A stretch of 64,000 bases of DNA, from positions 188,501 through 252,500 of the forward strand of contig JAIVEN010000012.1 of NCBI GenBank assembly GCA_026686845.1. Reading direction: 5' to 3'. Each line of letters starts with the position of its first letter. Positions within the stretch are counted from its first letter, which is position 1. Shown piece by piece: positions 11,665 through 22,550 of the stretch. The stretch comes from Adenanthera pavonina. Taxonomy: Eukaryota; Streptophyta; Magnoliopsida; Fabales; Fabaceae. A program made the position numbers and the translations under genes. The notes beneath the pieces are model-generated. The model saw only the letters and a program-made list of their open reading frames with translations, was not told the DNA's origin and ran no database searches.

Positions 11665-13900
11665 CCTTTATCCTTTCATGTATACATTTTGACCATCAAT
11701 CCAACTTACAAACACAAGGAAAAATTTCCTGTGCATTATGTAGATGCCAGAGCTAAGCCATATTTTGTTGGGAAAGTTCATGGCCATTTTATTTGGGACT
11801 ATGCACTTGAAGAATGTGATCCTAATTGTGGCTGTCACGGTTGGGACAACTAGACAAGCCCAAAAGAAAACCTTTTATCTTGGAATGGAGATTAGTTACA
11901 AAAACCTTCCTGTAACCACAAAAGGCCAAACCAGGACGATGATACAGATCATGGTCCAAAGCAATCCATATCCCAAAGAAAAAGGTGGATTGCTTTTCAC
12001 AAACCACCTCCACCAAAACCAGATGCTTTTTCTGGACTGTTGAAGGAGTTAGGTCATTTAGATCTAGCCTCTTGTCTTTTCCCCAATGAAGATACAGCCC
12101 AATATTAAGAAATATCTTCTCCTGAACCAGTCATCAAACCTATTTCAAAAAACCCTTCACAAACTTTGCCTTGTATTGCCATGATCAGACCTACCTATAA
12201 GGAAGATTTCCCTTCTCTTGAAAGTCGAGTCAATGAATCCTCTAGATATTCTTCCTGGTCATTTGTCCAAATAGACCAAATAACTCCTCACAGCCTAAAA
12301 ATCATTTCCCAGTTGGAAGTTTTGAAATGACAAACAGAAAATTCAGTCAGTCAAAACAAGGTCCTTCACAGGATCAATACGTGATTGGAACAGCTTCATG
12401 ACAAAATAGATGGTTTTTCTGTTCATTTAGATTCTTTAGATGAACAGGTGAAAAGATTATATATTAATTATTCTTCCGAGCTCAGCAATTTGATAAGGAG
12501 CTAAGAGAATATATTGATGCTCATTACATGGGTCTGCAATTCATTAAAAAGAAACAGGAGTTAAAGCAGATTAAAGAGGAATTGAAAATGATTGAAGTAG
12601 ATATTCCCAAACCCATACCAACCTACTCTTATGATCCATTTTATCAAACACCTTTATATTCACCTTCCACCATAACCTTTTTCTCTTTATATCAATCTAC
12701 GACCAGAGAACCCTTTCAAATGACCTACCCTATTCTCAGAGAAGCCAAACAAAAATATTTCAAAAATGTCCATCCAACTTAGCCAGCTCAACCAACCTAT
12801 ACTCAAGAAACACAAAGCTCTTATCCATCCACATCTTATACCTCAGATCCTATTCTTCTTACAAAACCTTTGCAAATTAAAACTCCTCCATCCTCACCTA
12901 AACAGTAACAAGCACCTTTATCTTTTTCAAAAGATAAATCCATAGCTATCATCCGCCAAATGTCTAACTCATCTGCTGAGTTTAACAATTCTGATTAAGA
13001 GTATAATTCAAGTTCTGATGTATTAGATTCATCTCCTTAGTCTCATCATACTCCAACTATATTTATGGTAACTCTAAATCCACCAGATCCACATACATTA
13101 GATCAATAGGAATCTTCTACCCCTATTATTGAAGATCCTGTCGACTCTTCACATGGAGCAAATATGCATCATAAACTGGTTAATGGTCATTATTTTATTT
13201 TTGATGATCTTCTTCCTCATCAATGGAGAGAAAAGATACATGGATTTGGTGCATGGATTGATGTCTAGATGAGTGAGCCAAAAGCCAATCTTCATGATGT
13301 TTTGAGTAATTTTCTGTCGAGAATGACAGGCAATCTCAGAGAATGGTTCACAACTTAAGTGAATATCAAAAGCTCCAATTGGCCCAGTATGATATTACGA
13401 CATTTTTGGGAGCTTTACATCATGAATTTATTGGTGATTTTGGTATTATGGATAGAAGAGCTCGACAAGAATTCTTTGAAATGAAGTGTTTTTCTCTTGA
13501 GTGCAGTGATTTGCAGAAACATTTTAAAAGAATGTCTAAAAAATACTACATGCTCGGAGGAGCTAATGATGTTAATCTTAGGCATGTTTTCGTTGCCTCT
13601 CTGCCTGATGAACTTCAACCAGAATTACAGAAAGCTCTCAATTATCTTTAAAGAGACATTTCACAAATTACTCTTGGGGAAATTCATCAACTTGCTTTGG
13701 CATCCCTTGATAGACTCTGTGAGCAATAGAAGTTTGTCAAAAATGTTCTCAAAAACAAAGCCCATTTGTATAAAGTCTGTAAAAGGCTAGATTTAAAGAT
13801 TAAGTGCAAAGATAAAAATACTTGCTCATGTTCTTCAAGGAAGAAATCTCATTTCTTCAAGTTTCCTCACAAGAAAAGGAGCTTTCCTAAAAGATGACGA
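11665..13900 (+). pseudogene. Pararetrovirus polyprotein middle: linker and coat protein, broken
   Basis: After the solo LTR the viral frame resumes in pieces. A Cys/His-rich patch lies near 11810-11850. A Lys/Glu-rich, probably coiled-coil stretch lies at 12528-12600. The coat-protein core lies at about 13150-13760: open frame 13343-13651 has LGALHHEFIG, FFEMKCFSLECSDLQKHFKRM and ASLPDELQPELQKAL, residues that recur in caulimovirid coat proteins. TAG and TAA stops interrupt at several points (for example 12906, 13036, 13108). The assignment of the part before 13150 is weak. Confidence 0.72.
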
Positions 13901-13923
13901 CAACCCTTTAGGTTTTTCAAAAA

Positions 13924-14166
13924 GTGGGCTTCAACTTCAAAAGGTCTGATAAATGTTACATCTGTGGACAAAAGGGGTACTATGCAAATAGGTGTCCGAA
14001 TAAGTCAAAAAGAGATATCAAGATACTCCAGACAATTCACAAAACATTATCATTATTCAATAATGATGATGTGGAATCAGTTATTGAAGAACAAGACTTT
14101 CAGGATGAAGATACTAGTTTCGTGATTAGACAAGAAACGGATTCAGAATCTTCTAATGATGAATGA
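13924..14166 (+). pseudogene. Pararetrovirus coat-protein zinc knuckle and acidic tail
   Basis: The residues CYICGQKGYYANRC fit the retroviral CCHC knuckle C-x2-C-x4-H-x4-C, except that the histidine position is tyrosine (codon TAC, one C-to-T change from CAC). An acidic, Ser/Glu/Asp-rich tail follows to the stop at 14164, as in caulimovirid coat proteins. The knuckle would bind the packaged RNA. The lost histidine would abolish zinc binding. Confidence 0.85.
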
Positions 14167-14229
14167 ATTCTTAGTATTTTCCCAAGCTCAAAGGAACAAC
14201 GTCCTTACCAACATCCTTATTCAAACCAT

Positions 14230-14800
14230 CAGATATGTAACATCAATCTGGCTACCAGACAACAATCCACAGTACCACTTCCCAATGTGAAAATCAAAGT
14301 TCTTGCTGACAAATATGACAAGCCTACACAAGCTATTGGTTTTATAGATACAGGTTCTTGCTGTAGTGTCATGAAACCCCAAGTTTTACCATTAGAAGAA
14401 TGGATTCCACATGAAGAATATTTTACCATTGCTGACAGTGATCCTTTCTTGATCAGTATGATTTCAAAAAGAAAAATTAGTATTCAGTTTTTCCCAAACT
14501 GGTATGGACCAGGGTACTTGGAAGCAAATTGCCAAATAAAGATTTACTAATTGGCATGGATATCTATCACTTGGCAAAAGGATTACAAATTCTTCCTAAA
14601 GGAATACTAAGTCTTCCTTCTCCCCTTGGGAAACAGTTTGTAATCTTTTTGAAATTAAAAAGGTACCTCCTGGTTATAAAAATCTCAGAGATAAACAGTT
14701 ACCTCTTTGCCCAAAAAATCATGAACAATTTACTTATCCTTCTCCTCTCTAGAAAAATGAAGAGTTCTTCATTAGGCTTCCTTTCAAGAAAAATGAAGAT
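14230..14800 (+). pseudogene. Pararetrovirus aspartic protease, broken
   Basis: The open stretch 14287-14550 carries the active-site signature FIDTGSCCSVM, with Asp-Thr-Gly at 14347-14355. A frame change near 14530 leads to an IGMDIYHL block, the usual second conserved motif. The protease would cut the viral polyprotein. The single conserved D-T-G fits a dimeric retropepsin. The coding frame is disrupted, so no active enzyme is expected. Confidence 0.83.
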
Positions 14801-14830
14801 ATTAATCCTACTAAATCTTCTCATCCGGGA

Positions 14831-15620
14831 ATGTCTCCTGAAGATTTATCCCTTGCTCAAGAAGAATGTGCAGGTCTATTAAGACAAGGTTTGATTGAAC
14901 CAACTAATTCAGCATGGGCATGCCAAGCTTTTTATGTTGAAAAAGATGCAAAAAAAAGACGAGGAAAAAAGAGGGTTGTTGTTGATTATAAGCCTCTTAA
15001 TCATTTTTTACAAGATGACAAGTTTCCTCTTCCTAAGATCAATACTCAAGGTGTTCATCTGAAGCATGCAAAGGCCTTCTCTAAGGTTGAACTCAAGACA
15101 GGATTCTGGTAGCTTGGAATTCATCCTAGTGATAGGTATAAGACTGCTTTCTGCATACCAAATGCTCAGTGTCAATGGAGAGTTATGCCATTTGGGCTAA
15201 AACCTACTCTATCTTTGTTTCAAAAAGCTATGGTCAAAATCTTTGAATCTATCCTTCATTCTACCCTCATCTATATAGATGACATTCTCTTATACTTAGA
15301 AATAGAAGAAGCCCATAAAGTCCTAGTAGCCTAGTTCAAACAGATTATCAAGAAATATGGCATTATGCTCTCAGCTACTAAGAGTCAAATAGGACTGGCC
15401 CAAATTCAATTTTTGGGTATGACCTTATTTTAGGGTCATTTCCAACTTGGCCCACACATTGCACAACAATTATTGGACTTTTCTGATCAAAAGTTGACCA
15501 CCAAGCAAATTCAACAATTCTAGGGTATTGTCAATTATATCCGAGATTTCATTCCATATGTTACTAGATATACTATCCAGCTGTCTAAACTTCTAAGAAA
15601 GAATTCCCTACCATGGTTTG
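14831..15620 (+). pseudogene. Pararetrovirus reverse transcriptase, broken
   Basis: One frame from 14831 carries the ordered reverse-transcriptase motifs: GLIEPTNSAWAC, RVVVDYKPLN, PLPKI, then (after a TAG stop at 15110) the FGLKP block and the catalytic YIDD box at 15272-15283. Four in-frame TAG stops were counted (about 15110, 15332, 15431 and 15521). At least the first and second look like CAG-to-TAG changes at glutamine positions that are common in the family. It would copy the RNA pregenome into DNA in the virus, but is dead here. Confidence 0.92.
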
Positions 15621-15636
15621 ATAAGCAGTCAAATAA

Positions 15637-15936
15637 TTGAAATTAATTTCTCAATATCAACCACCTTTAAAGATTCCCACTAAGGGAAATCTTATCCCTC
15701 AAATAGATGTGAGTGAAGACTTTTGGGGAGCTATTCTTATCAAAGAAGACAAAAGAAAAATGTATTATTGTGCACATGCCAGTGGTCAGTTCAAAGAAGC
15801 TAAAAAGCATTATCATGCTATCTACAAAGAGATTCTTGCTGTCAAAATGGGAATCAAGAAATTTAGCTTTTATCTCAGCTTTAATCAATTCACTGTTAAA
15901 ATGGATAACACCTCCTTCCCGGCCATTCTGAAGTAG
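15637..15936 (+). pseudogene. Pararetrovirus RNase H domain, broken
   Basis: This stretch follows the reverse transcriptase with a frame change between 15620 and 15637. The residues IDVSEDFWGAIL, HASGQF, HYHAIYKEILAV and VKMDNTS match the caulimovirid RNase H layout: first catalytic Asp in the I-D-x-S position, catalytic Glu in the K-E-x-L-A block and a later Asp. The domain ends at a TAG near 15934 and coding-like sequence continues to about 16080. Confidence 0.87.
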
Positions 15937-16447
15937 AAGAAACAATTACTCCTAGAAAAGCAATTACTTTGTTAGGAGGACGGGTTTTCCTGTTATAAAT
16001 TCACGGTGAAACACATCAAAGGAAACCATAATGTTTTGGTAGACTTACTCTCAAGACTTATTTCAAAAAACACCTAGATAGTTGTCAGAAAAAAATCTTT
16101 ACCCATTTTCATCCTTACCATCTCAGAAATGCCAAAGTCTCATGTTAGCCGCCAACTTGTTTTTCCTCCAAAATAGAACCCATCCACTGTCTCAAAAAAA
16201 ATTGTGGTGCTTGAAAAACCCTTTTTTATTATCTCCACCTATTTGTGCAAACCACAAGAATTTCACACAAACCAGAGTTTTTGACCCTCTTCTTCCATAC
16301 CTGGTTATACTTTTCATCAAAGGACCAATTACTATTGAGTTCATATTGTATATGTGGTCTCTCTCTACTTTATTCGTTTGTGCCTTTGCTTTGCCACCAA
16401 GATAAACTTATCAATATTTGACTGATAAGCAAAAAACTACCTGAAAC

Positions 16448-16999
16448 TTGTCCACTTTTCTCAGCTGGTATGCTCCATTGTCGGTATGGAGAGGTCGGCT
16501 TTATAATATCATAAAGAAAAATAATCTTTGGGATATTCCATTACAAAAACAAAAGGCTTATTCCTTCTTTGTTGTTCATCATCCCTATGAAGCTTACCAT
16601 GAAGGAAACCTTTTTACTCTTGTCCAAACTCATTTGTGGAATACATCATTGCATTGGCCATTTAGACAACATCAAGTTATTTATGAGTTAAAAGATTTTC
16701 TTTTAGGTATTAATAATTTTACAGGAAATGCGGCTGAACAAACATACACATATTTTGGACCCCTACCAGGAGAAGTCTTCTTCGCAGCAGAAATGTTCAC
16801 AACCGGCCAAGCTGTCCCTTTTAAATGGCCTGATCTTAGTGTAGCTCCATCATTCAATGAAGCTTCATTAAGCCAGAATTTACCCAGCATAAACCTCTTA
16901 GAGGACCAGGATTCTCTTCAATATCCATTTGAATCACAAGACTTGTATGAGATAGACTCTCAGTTTTTACAGAACTTTCTCTCTCAGACGTCTACCTAA
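16448..16999 (+). CDS. 3'-terminal pararetrovirus ORF of unknown function (fossil)
   Basis: An uninterrupted 183-codon frame follows the RNase H region. It starts MSTFLSWYAPLSVW and has an aromatic-rich core (for example LPGEVFFAAEM) and an acidic C-terminal part. It is the longest undamaged frame in the viral copy. Florendoviruses have a second ORF of unknown function at this place, and other genera have a translational transactivator there; I could not recognise either with confidence. Upstream, 16082-16405 is open in the same frame class, so the original protein may have been longer. Expression is not shown. Confidence 0.55.
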   Translation: MSTFLSWYAPLSVWRGRLYNIIKKNNLWDIPLQKQKAYSFFVVHHPYEAYHEGNLFTLVQTHLWNTSLHWPFRQHQVIYELKDFLLGINNFTGNAAEQTYTYFGPLPGEVFFAAEMFTTGQAVPFKWPDLSVAPSFNEASLSQNLPSINLLEDQDSLQYPFESQDLYEIDSQFLQNFLSQTST

Positions 17000-17369
17000 C
17001 ATACTCTTAGTAACTTTGACATTGGTGAAGAGTTAGAAAAGGTACAAAGAAAAGCTACAAAGAAAAAACAAAAGAAGGCTGACGCTGCTATCGTGAATCT
17101 TTCAAGTGATCATGAGCCCATATGTAAAAATTTCTAAAAGTCTTTTGTCATCTTGTGCTGACAGTCTAAAGATGTTTGTCCTCATGTAAAAAGTAGTTTG
17201 CTGACAGTGCTTTAAGTCTTTCAATAAGTGGGTGTGCTGTAAAGTTGCTTGTTTCTATCTTTGTAAGTGGCTTGACAAAGCTGATTAAGACATAAAGCTT
17301 GTCTGCTACTTGTCTACCACGAGTGGATGTCCATCTTTCAATCATGTAACTAGTCTATGGCTCCAAGTC

Positions 17370-17377
17370 TATAAAAG
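17370..17377 (+). promoter_or_regulatory. TATA box of the pararetrovirus pregenomic promoter
   Basis: TATAAAAG sits 340 bp before the right terminal repeat, after the last viral ORF and before the leader. This is the usual place of the 35S-type promoter in this virus family. Transcription from it would read rightward into the CACTA relic, since the rest of the viral leader is at the other end. Confidence 0.72.
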
Positions 17378-17717
17378 GAGCTAGGTTTGTAAGAAGAAGG
17401 CAAACGGAGAAATCCATTAGCCTTTCTTTGTGAAATACAATACCTACTTTCTAAAGCTTCTCTCTTCTCTCCTAAAATTCTGTCATAGTCATATCTTAGT
17501 TCTATCTGCTTAGATTCAAGTATGCTATACTCTTTCATCACATGAGGAACCTATGTATCAGAAAGAATTTGAACAAGATCCACCTCAGTAACTTCCCAGT
17601 AACCTCATTTTCAGAAATCTATGTATTAGTTTATTCATTAATATATGTGGTAATCCTAAGGTGTCCCTTGAGTCATTGATGCCTAGGAGAAGTTGTTTAT
17701 ACTCGGAGTAAATTGGA

Positions 17718-17767
17718 TTACCATATGTTTAGTGATTGAATTGGTAACCTGGGTTTTTGATCCCTGA
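17718..17767 (+). repeat. Right terminal repeat of the pararetrovirus copy
   Basis: The partner of 9042-9091. Similarity stops after CCCTGA at 17767, before any primer-binding site. Confidence 0.85.
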
Positions 17768-18836
17768 ATTTTTTACAGGTTTAATAGGAGTATGAGCCTG
17801 TCAAGATATTTCAAAGTAATTCAAAGCCTTTGGAGGTAAGTAAAAGTTTTATTTAATATGTAAATTTCTTATGTCTTATTCTTAATTAATTTTATCTAAA
17901 GATATATGTGTGTTATGTTTTTTGTTATCATTATAATTCTTTTTATATTTTTTCATGATATATATTTGTGTTAGTTTTTTAGTATCTTCGTAATTTTTGT
18001 GTTGGTAAACTGATTTATATCTTATACTTTATTTTTTTTATTTTTACTATATTTGTATTTTTAATACATTTTAAATTAATTAGTTAATTAAGTTAGTAAT
18101 AAATTTTTGTGGTTGTCTATTAATGTGACTAATTACATACAATGAATAAAATATTAATGATTTTGAAATAGTAATTTCAATTAATATGCATATTTTGTTA
18201 TTTCTTTTTGGTTCTAAAGTTAGTAAGCTCATCAAGATTTTTTTTTATATACTCTAAATTTTTTTCAATTAAATATTCTAGCTCTTGAGGATTTTTTATA
18301 TCCTTTAAAATTTGATTTTTGAACAAATATTTAGTTTTGTCAAGTTTTTAAGCATATTTCAAAACTTTTCTAGATTTGTAGAATTATCATTTTGAAGATA
18401 TTTTTATTGTAATATGTTAAAATATATATGGTGTTGTGTATGCATCTGTTGATATACCTTTTTTCTGTATTTTGTTTTAAATATGTTGATGATTGATTGT
18501 AATTATTATATTTAATTTCCTTTTGATTACATGTTATTGAAATTTAAATTTTTGTTGGAATTAATTGAAAATCATTAGAAATTTTCATATAATTCAAATA
18601 AATTAATTTGGTTAGCATTAATTATTTTATGTAGCATAAATAATAATGTCATTATTTTATTAGTAAGTTATTTTAATTTTATCATGAGAAAGATAGAAAG
18701 TTTATATTAGAATCTATAGTTTCTTTCACTGATGAATAGATCGTGGATTAATAGCACACTTTTTATCATTAGAAGGATAGAAAACTTATGTTACAACCTA
18801 TAGTTTCTTTCAATGATGGATTGATCATGGATTAAT
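17768..18836. other. AT-rich CACTA 5' region, no gene seen
   Basis: This very AT-rich stretch has no reading frame of note. A GGAGGTAAGT splice-donor-like sequence lies at 17834-17843, so part may be an intron or leader of the CACTA transposase. Near 18700-18835 there is a short imperfect duplication of a TTTCTTTCA-TGATG-GAT block (18720-18750 and 18805-18835). Confidence 0.5.
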
Positions 18837-21800
18837 ATGCCTCGAACTACTAACAGATATTTGAATGGATTAGAAACTTTCTTAGACTTTGCCATATCTC
18901 GTGGAGATGGAGTTGAACTTATTCTTTGTCCCTGTCCCAAGTGTAATTTTAAAAAATGGCATAAGAGAAATGGTTTGAGAGAACACTTGGTGTTAAAACC
19001 ATTCCCTCGAGGTTATATATTTTGGTCAATGCATGGGGAGACACGAGAGATGATAGATGAAACTAGAGATTTGTCAACAACTTTAGAAACAAGAATTGAG
19101 ATGTTGCCTTTGGTGCATAGGGAAAATCCAATCAATGACATAGTTCATGATGCATTTGGAGTGCAGGAAGAAATCACAATGTCCCATGAAGTGGATGGTC
19201 GTGATTCGGTATTTTTGGATCAAATGAATGAAGAAACTAAGAGCTTTCATGAATTTTTAAAAGATGGACAGCAACCTTTGTATGATGGGTGTGAAAAATA
19301 CACAAAGCTCTCATTTTTGGTAAAACTATACCACATTAAGTGTCTGTGTGGAATAACTAAAAAGGTGATGTCCATGATCACTAAATTATTAGAAGATGCA
19401 TTTGGAAAGGCCAAAATTTGAAAGTCATTTTATGAAGATAGAAAAATGAATAAATTGGGGTTAAATTATACAAAAATTGTTGCATGTCCAAACGATTGTA
19501 TTTTATATTGGGGTCTTGATGAGAATATTAAAGTGTGCAAAAAATGAAAGACTTCAAGATGGAAGCCAAAAAAGGAGGAAAAGGGAAAGAAGAAGGTTGC
19601 AAAAGTTCTGAGATATTTTCCATTGAAGTCACGCTTATAAAGATTGTACATGTCACTGAAAACATCCAAACACATGAGATTGCATTATGATTAAAAGAGC
19701 AATGATGATATGATGAGGTATCCAAGGGATTCTCAAGCATGGAAGAATTTTGATGAATTGTACCTTGAATTTGCTGTAGAACCAAGAAATGTTAGGTTGG
19801 CTTTAGCTATGGATGGTTTCAATTCATTTGGTACATTAAGTACAAGTTATAGTATCTGGCCAGTGCTTCTCATACCATATAATCTTCCCCCATGGATGTG
19901 TATGAAACAAAGTTCATTCATCTTGTCAATGATAATTCAAAGGAAAAAAGCACCTGGTAATGACATCGATGTTTATCTATAGCCATTGTTTCAAGGATTA
20001 TTAGAAATGTGGAACATTGATGTTGATACTTATGATTCTTACTCAAAGGAAGTATTTAACATACATGTAGCTTTGATGTGGACTATCAGTGATTTCCCAG
20101 GCCTAGGGACATTTTCTGGTTAGAATGTACATACCGGATTATCTTGCCTATCATGTAACTTTGACTCAATTTCTCATAGGCTTTCTCATAATAAAAAATG
20201 GTGTTTTATGGGGCATCGTCAGTTTTTGAATCAAAAACATAAATTTAGGCTTGCTAGAGCTAAATTTGATGGTAGCTGTGAGAGTAAAGATCCTCCTATT
20301 CTTTTAGCTAGTACTAGCATTTTAAGACAAGTCAACAATATCAATAATGACTTTGGAAAGGACAATGATGTCAGCACATTGGGGAAAAGGTCTTGTGGTA
20401 CAGCTGTTCGAGAGACTCAGTAATGGCATAAAAAAATGCATCTTGTTCAATCTTCTATATTGGGCAAGTAATTTGTTACATCATAATTTGGATGTTATGC
20501 ACATTGGAAAAAAATGTGTGTGACAATATAATATTCACATTGCTCAATGAGATTGGAAAGTCAAAGGATCATCTTTAAATGAGGAAGGAATTAGAAGAAA
20601 TGGGCATTCATTCAGATCTATGGCCAAATATCAATGGTAAATTTGATCCGACACCATTCACATTAACAAAAGTAAATAAGGAAAAGTTTCTTAAAATCTT
20701 GAAAAATATAATTGTTCCTTATGGATATTCTAGTAACGTTTCTAGATGTGTTGATGTAGCTCTATGGAATATAAGAGGATTGAAAAAGCCATGATTATCA
20801 TGTTCGAGCGCAACAACTATTGCCATTAGCAATAAGGAATACATTGCCAATAGAGGTGTCTGCTATCTTGATCAACTTGTGTTCATTCTTTAAAAAGATT
20901 TGTAATAAATTTTTAAGTGTTGATGAGCTTGACCATCTTCAGAGTAAAGTTGTGCTGACATTTTGTTATATGGAAATGATGTTTCCAACATCGTTCGTCA
21001 AAATGATAGTGCATTTGAATATTTATTTGGTTGGCGAAGCAAAGCTTGGGGGCCCTGTACATTATCGATGGTTGTATCCTATAGAGAGGTAAGATATGAA
21101 TTGTGAATCTATTAACATGTTTTAGCTAATTTTTCAATTAAATTAATATATTAGAAATGCTTGATAGGTTTTTAGGCAAGCTAAAAGCATATGTAAGAAA
21201 TAAAGCTTGGCCAGAAGGATCAATTGCTGAAGGTTATCTAGGTGATGATATTCTAACTTTTTGTTCAAGATATTTGGATGATATTGAGACAATATTTAAT
21301 CATCCTCAACGAATCGATGATGGTCATATTGATGACCCTTCTACAAATTTCATGTTTCCTCCAGTTGGGAAAGCAATTGGAGGATTTGAGCATTTTATGA
21401 TGCAAAGAAGTGAAATCATTTATAAAATGAGTTACACCTACTATATATAGGTTCTTTCTTATAATTAATATTATGTTATTATTTATAATATCGCATGAAT
21501 AGGGAATTTTGGAGCATTGTGAAATGACAGCTTTGAAATTGTACTTGCTCATATGCAAAGGTCGATAAGAGAGTTTACAGAGAATTTGTTGTTTGGTTTT
21601 ATCATAAAGTAAGTAGATGAAATATGACCTTGATAATAACATCATGTGCAAATAGCATGTATTAAAGATAAATATTTTTTTCCATATAACAAATGATGAT
21701 ATTGATCACTAGACAATCTGAAGTTCCTTGGATCCATTGATTTTGTGCGGAGATATTCTACAAACAATGTAAATGGTTTCGAACTATCGCACAAGATGAA

Positions 21801-22550
21801 GGCCTTCAAACACAAAATTGTAGTGTGTTTGGGATGTTTGAAACAAGAAGTTATGCAAGTAGTAGTTATGAGAATATGAAATCTAGAGGTGATTAATATT
21901 ACAAGAATTTAGTTGATATAGTTGAATTAAACTACCATGGTCATTTTATGGTGACACTATTCAAATTTTTAATTATGGGCAAATATTGCCATTTCTACAA
22001 GCATTTGTATTGATGATTTAGGAATTATATCTATTAATTTCTCTCATTTAATTCACACCGGTGAACATAAAGATGATGAGCCATATATTTTAGCATTTGA
22101 GGCACAACAAGTTTATTTTGTGTAAGAAGAATCAAAATGTGATTGGAGTATGATTGTGCACATAAAGCCTCGAGACTTGTATGACATTGGGGGTGAAGAT
22201 GATGATTCTAGCCATGATATTAAGCCTTTTAGACTAATATCTTTAGAAATAATATTACCCGACAATTTGAATTTATCGAGGTGTTAAATTTTAGTTTTTA
22301 TTGCTTCAATTTTTATTTACTAAATGTCTTATATTTTCAATTTCAATTTTTATTTACTTAAATCTTAGATGACTTAATTTTGTAGGATTTCAGATGATGA
22401 GGAGATCCCAGCATAATCAGTGTGGTCAAGGCAAGACCCTTGTCCAGGGTGATGGAAATAATTTTGTTGTCAATCTAAATAGTTGTGGCAATATGCAGTT
22501 CAAACAAATGTGTGATGAAATAGGTATTGATCTTAACCAGATGGACAATA
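18837..22550 (+). pseudogene. CACTA transposase (TNP2-type) pseudogene
   Basis: 18837-19421 encodes the transposase-associated N-terminal domain (CPCPKCNFKKW zinc-like motif, HKRNGLREHL). Fragments of the tnp2 domain follow in several frames: 19430-19530, 19710-19982 (AMDGFNSFG, NLPPWMCMKQ) and 20040-20423. A DUF4218-like part lies at 20579-21092 (ALWNIRGLKK, YPIERMLDRF across the break) and 21157-21450. Stops and frameshifts occur every few hundred bases. Coding remnants continue to 22550, where a solo LTR interrupts, and resume at 25786. The enzyme would have cut and moved CACTA elements in the nucleus, but is not functional here. Confidence 0.88.

Larger units (their letters stand above)
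9042..17767 (+). mobile_element. Endogenous pararetrovirus (Caulimoviridae-like) copy
   Basis: The gene order is movement protein, coat protein with zinc knuckle, aspartic protease, reverse transcriptase, RNase H, then a further ORF and a TATA promoter. A tRNA-Met primer site lies near the left end. There is no integrase. A 50-bp block repeats at both ends (9042-9091 and 17718-17767, about 86% identical by eye), as expected if a circular genome was linearised with a short overlap. Subtracting the solo LTR and its duplicated target (1595 bp), one genome length is about 7.08 kb, close to petuvirus size and within the range known for florendoviruses. All coding parts are broken by stops, frameshifts and the solo LTR, so it is a fossil. 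Confidence 0.9.
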
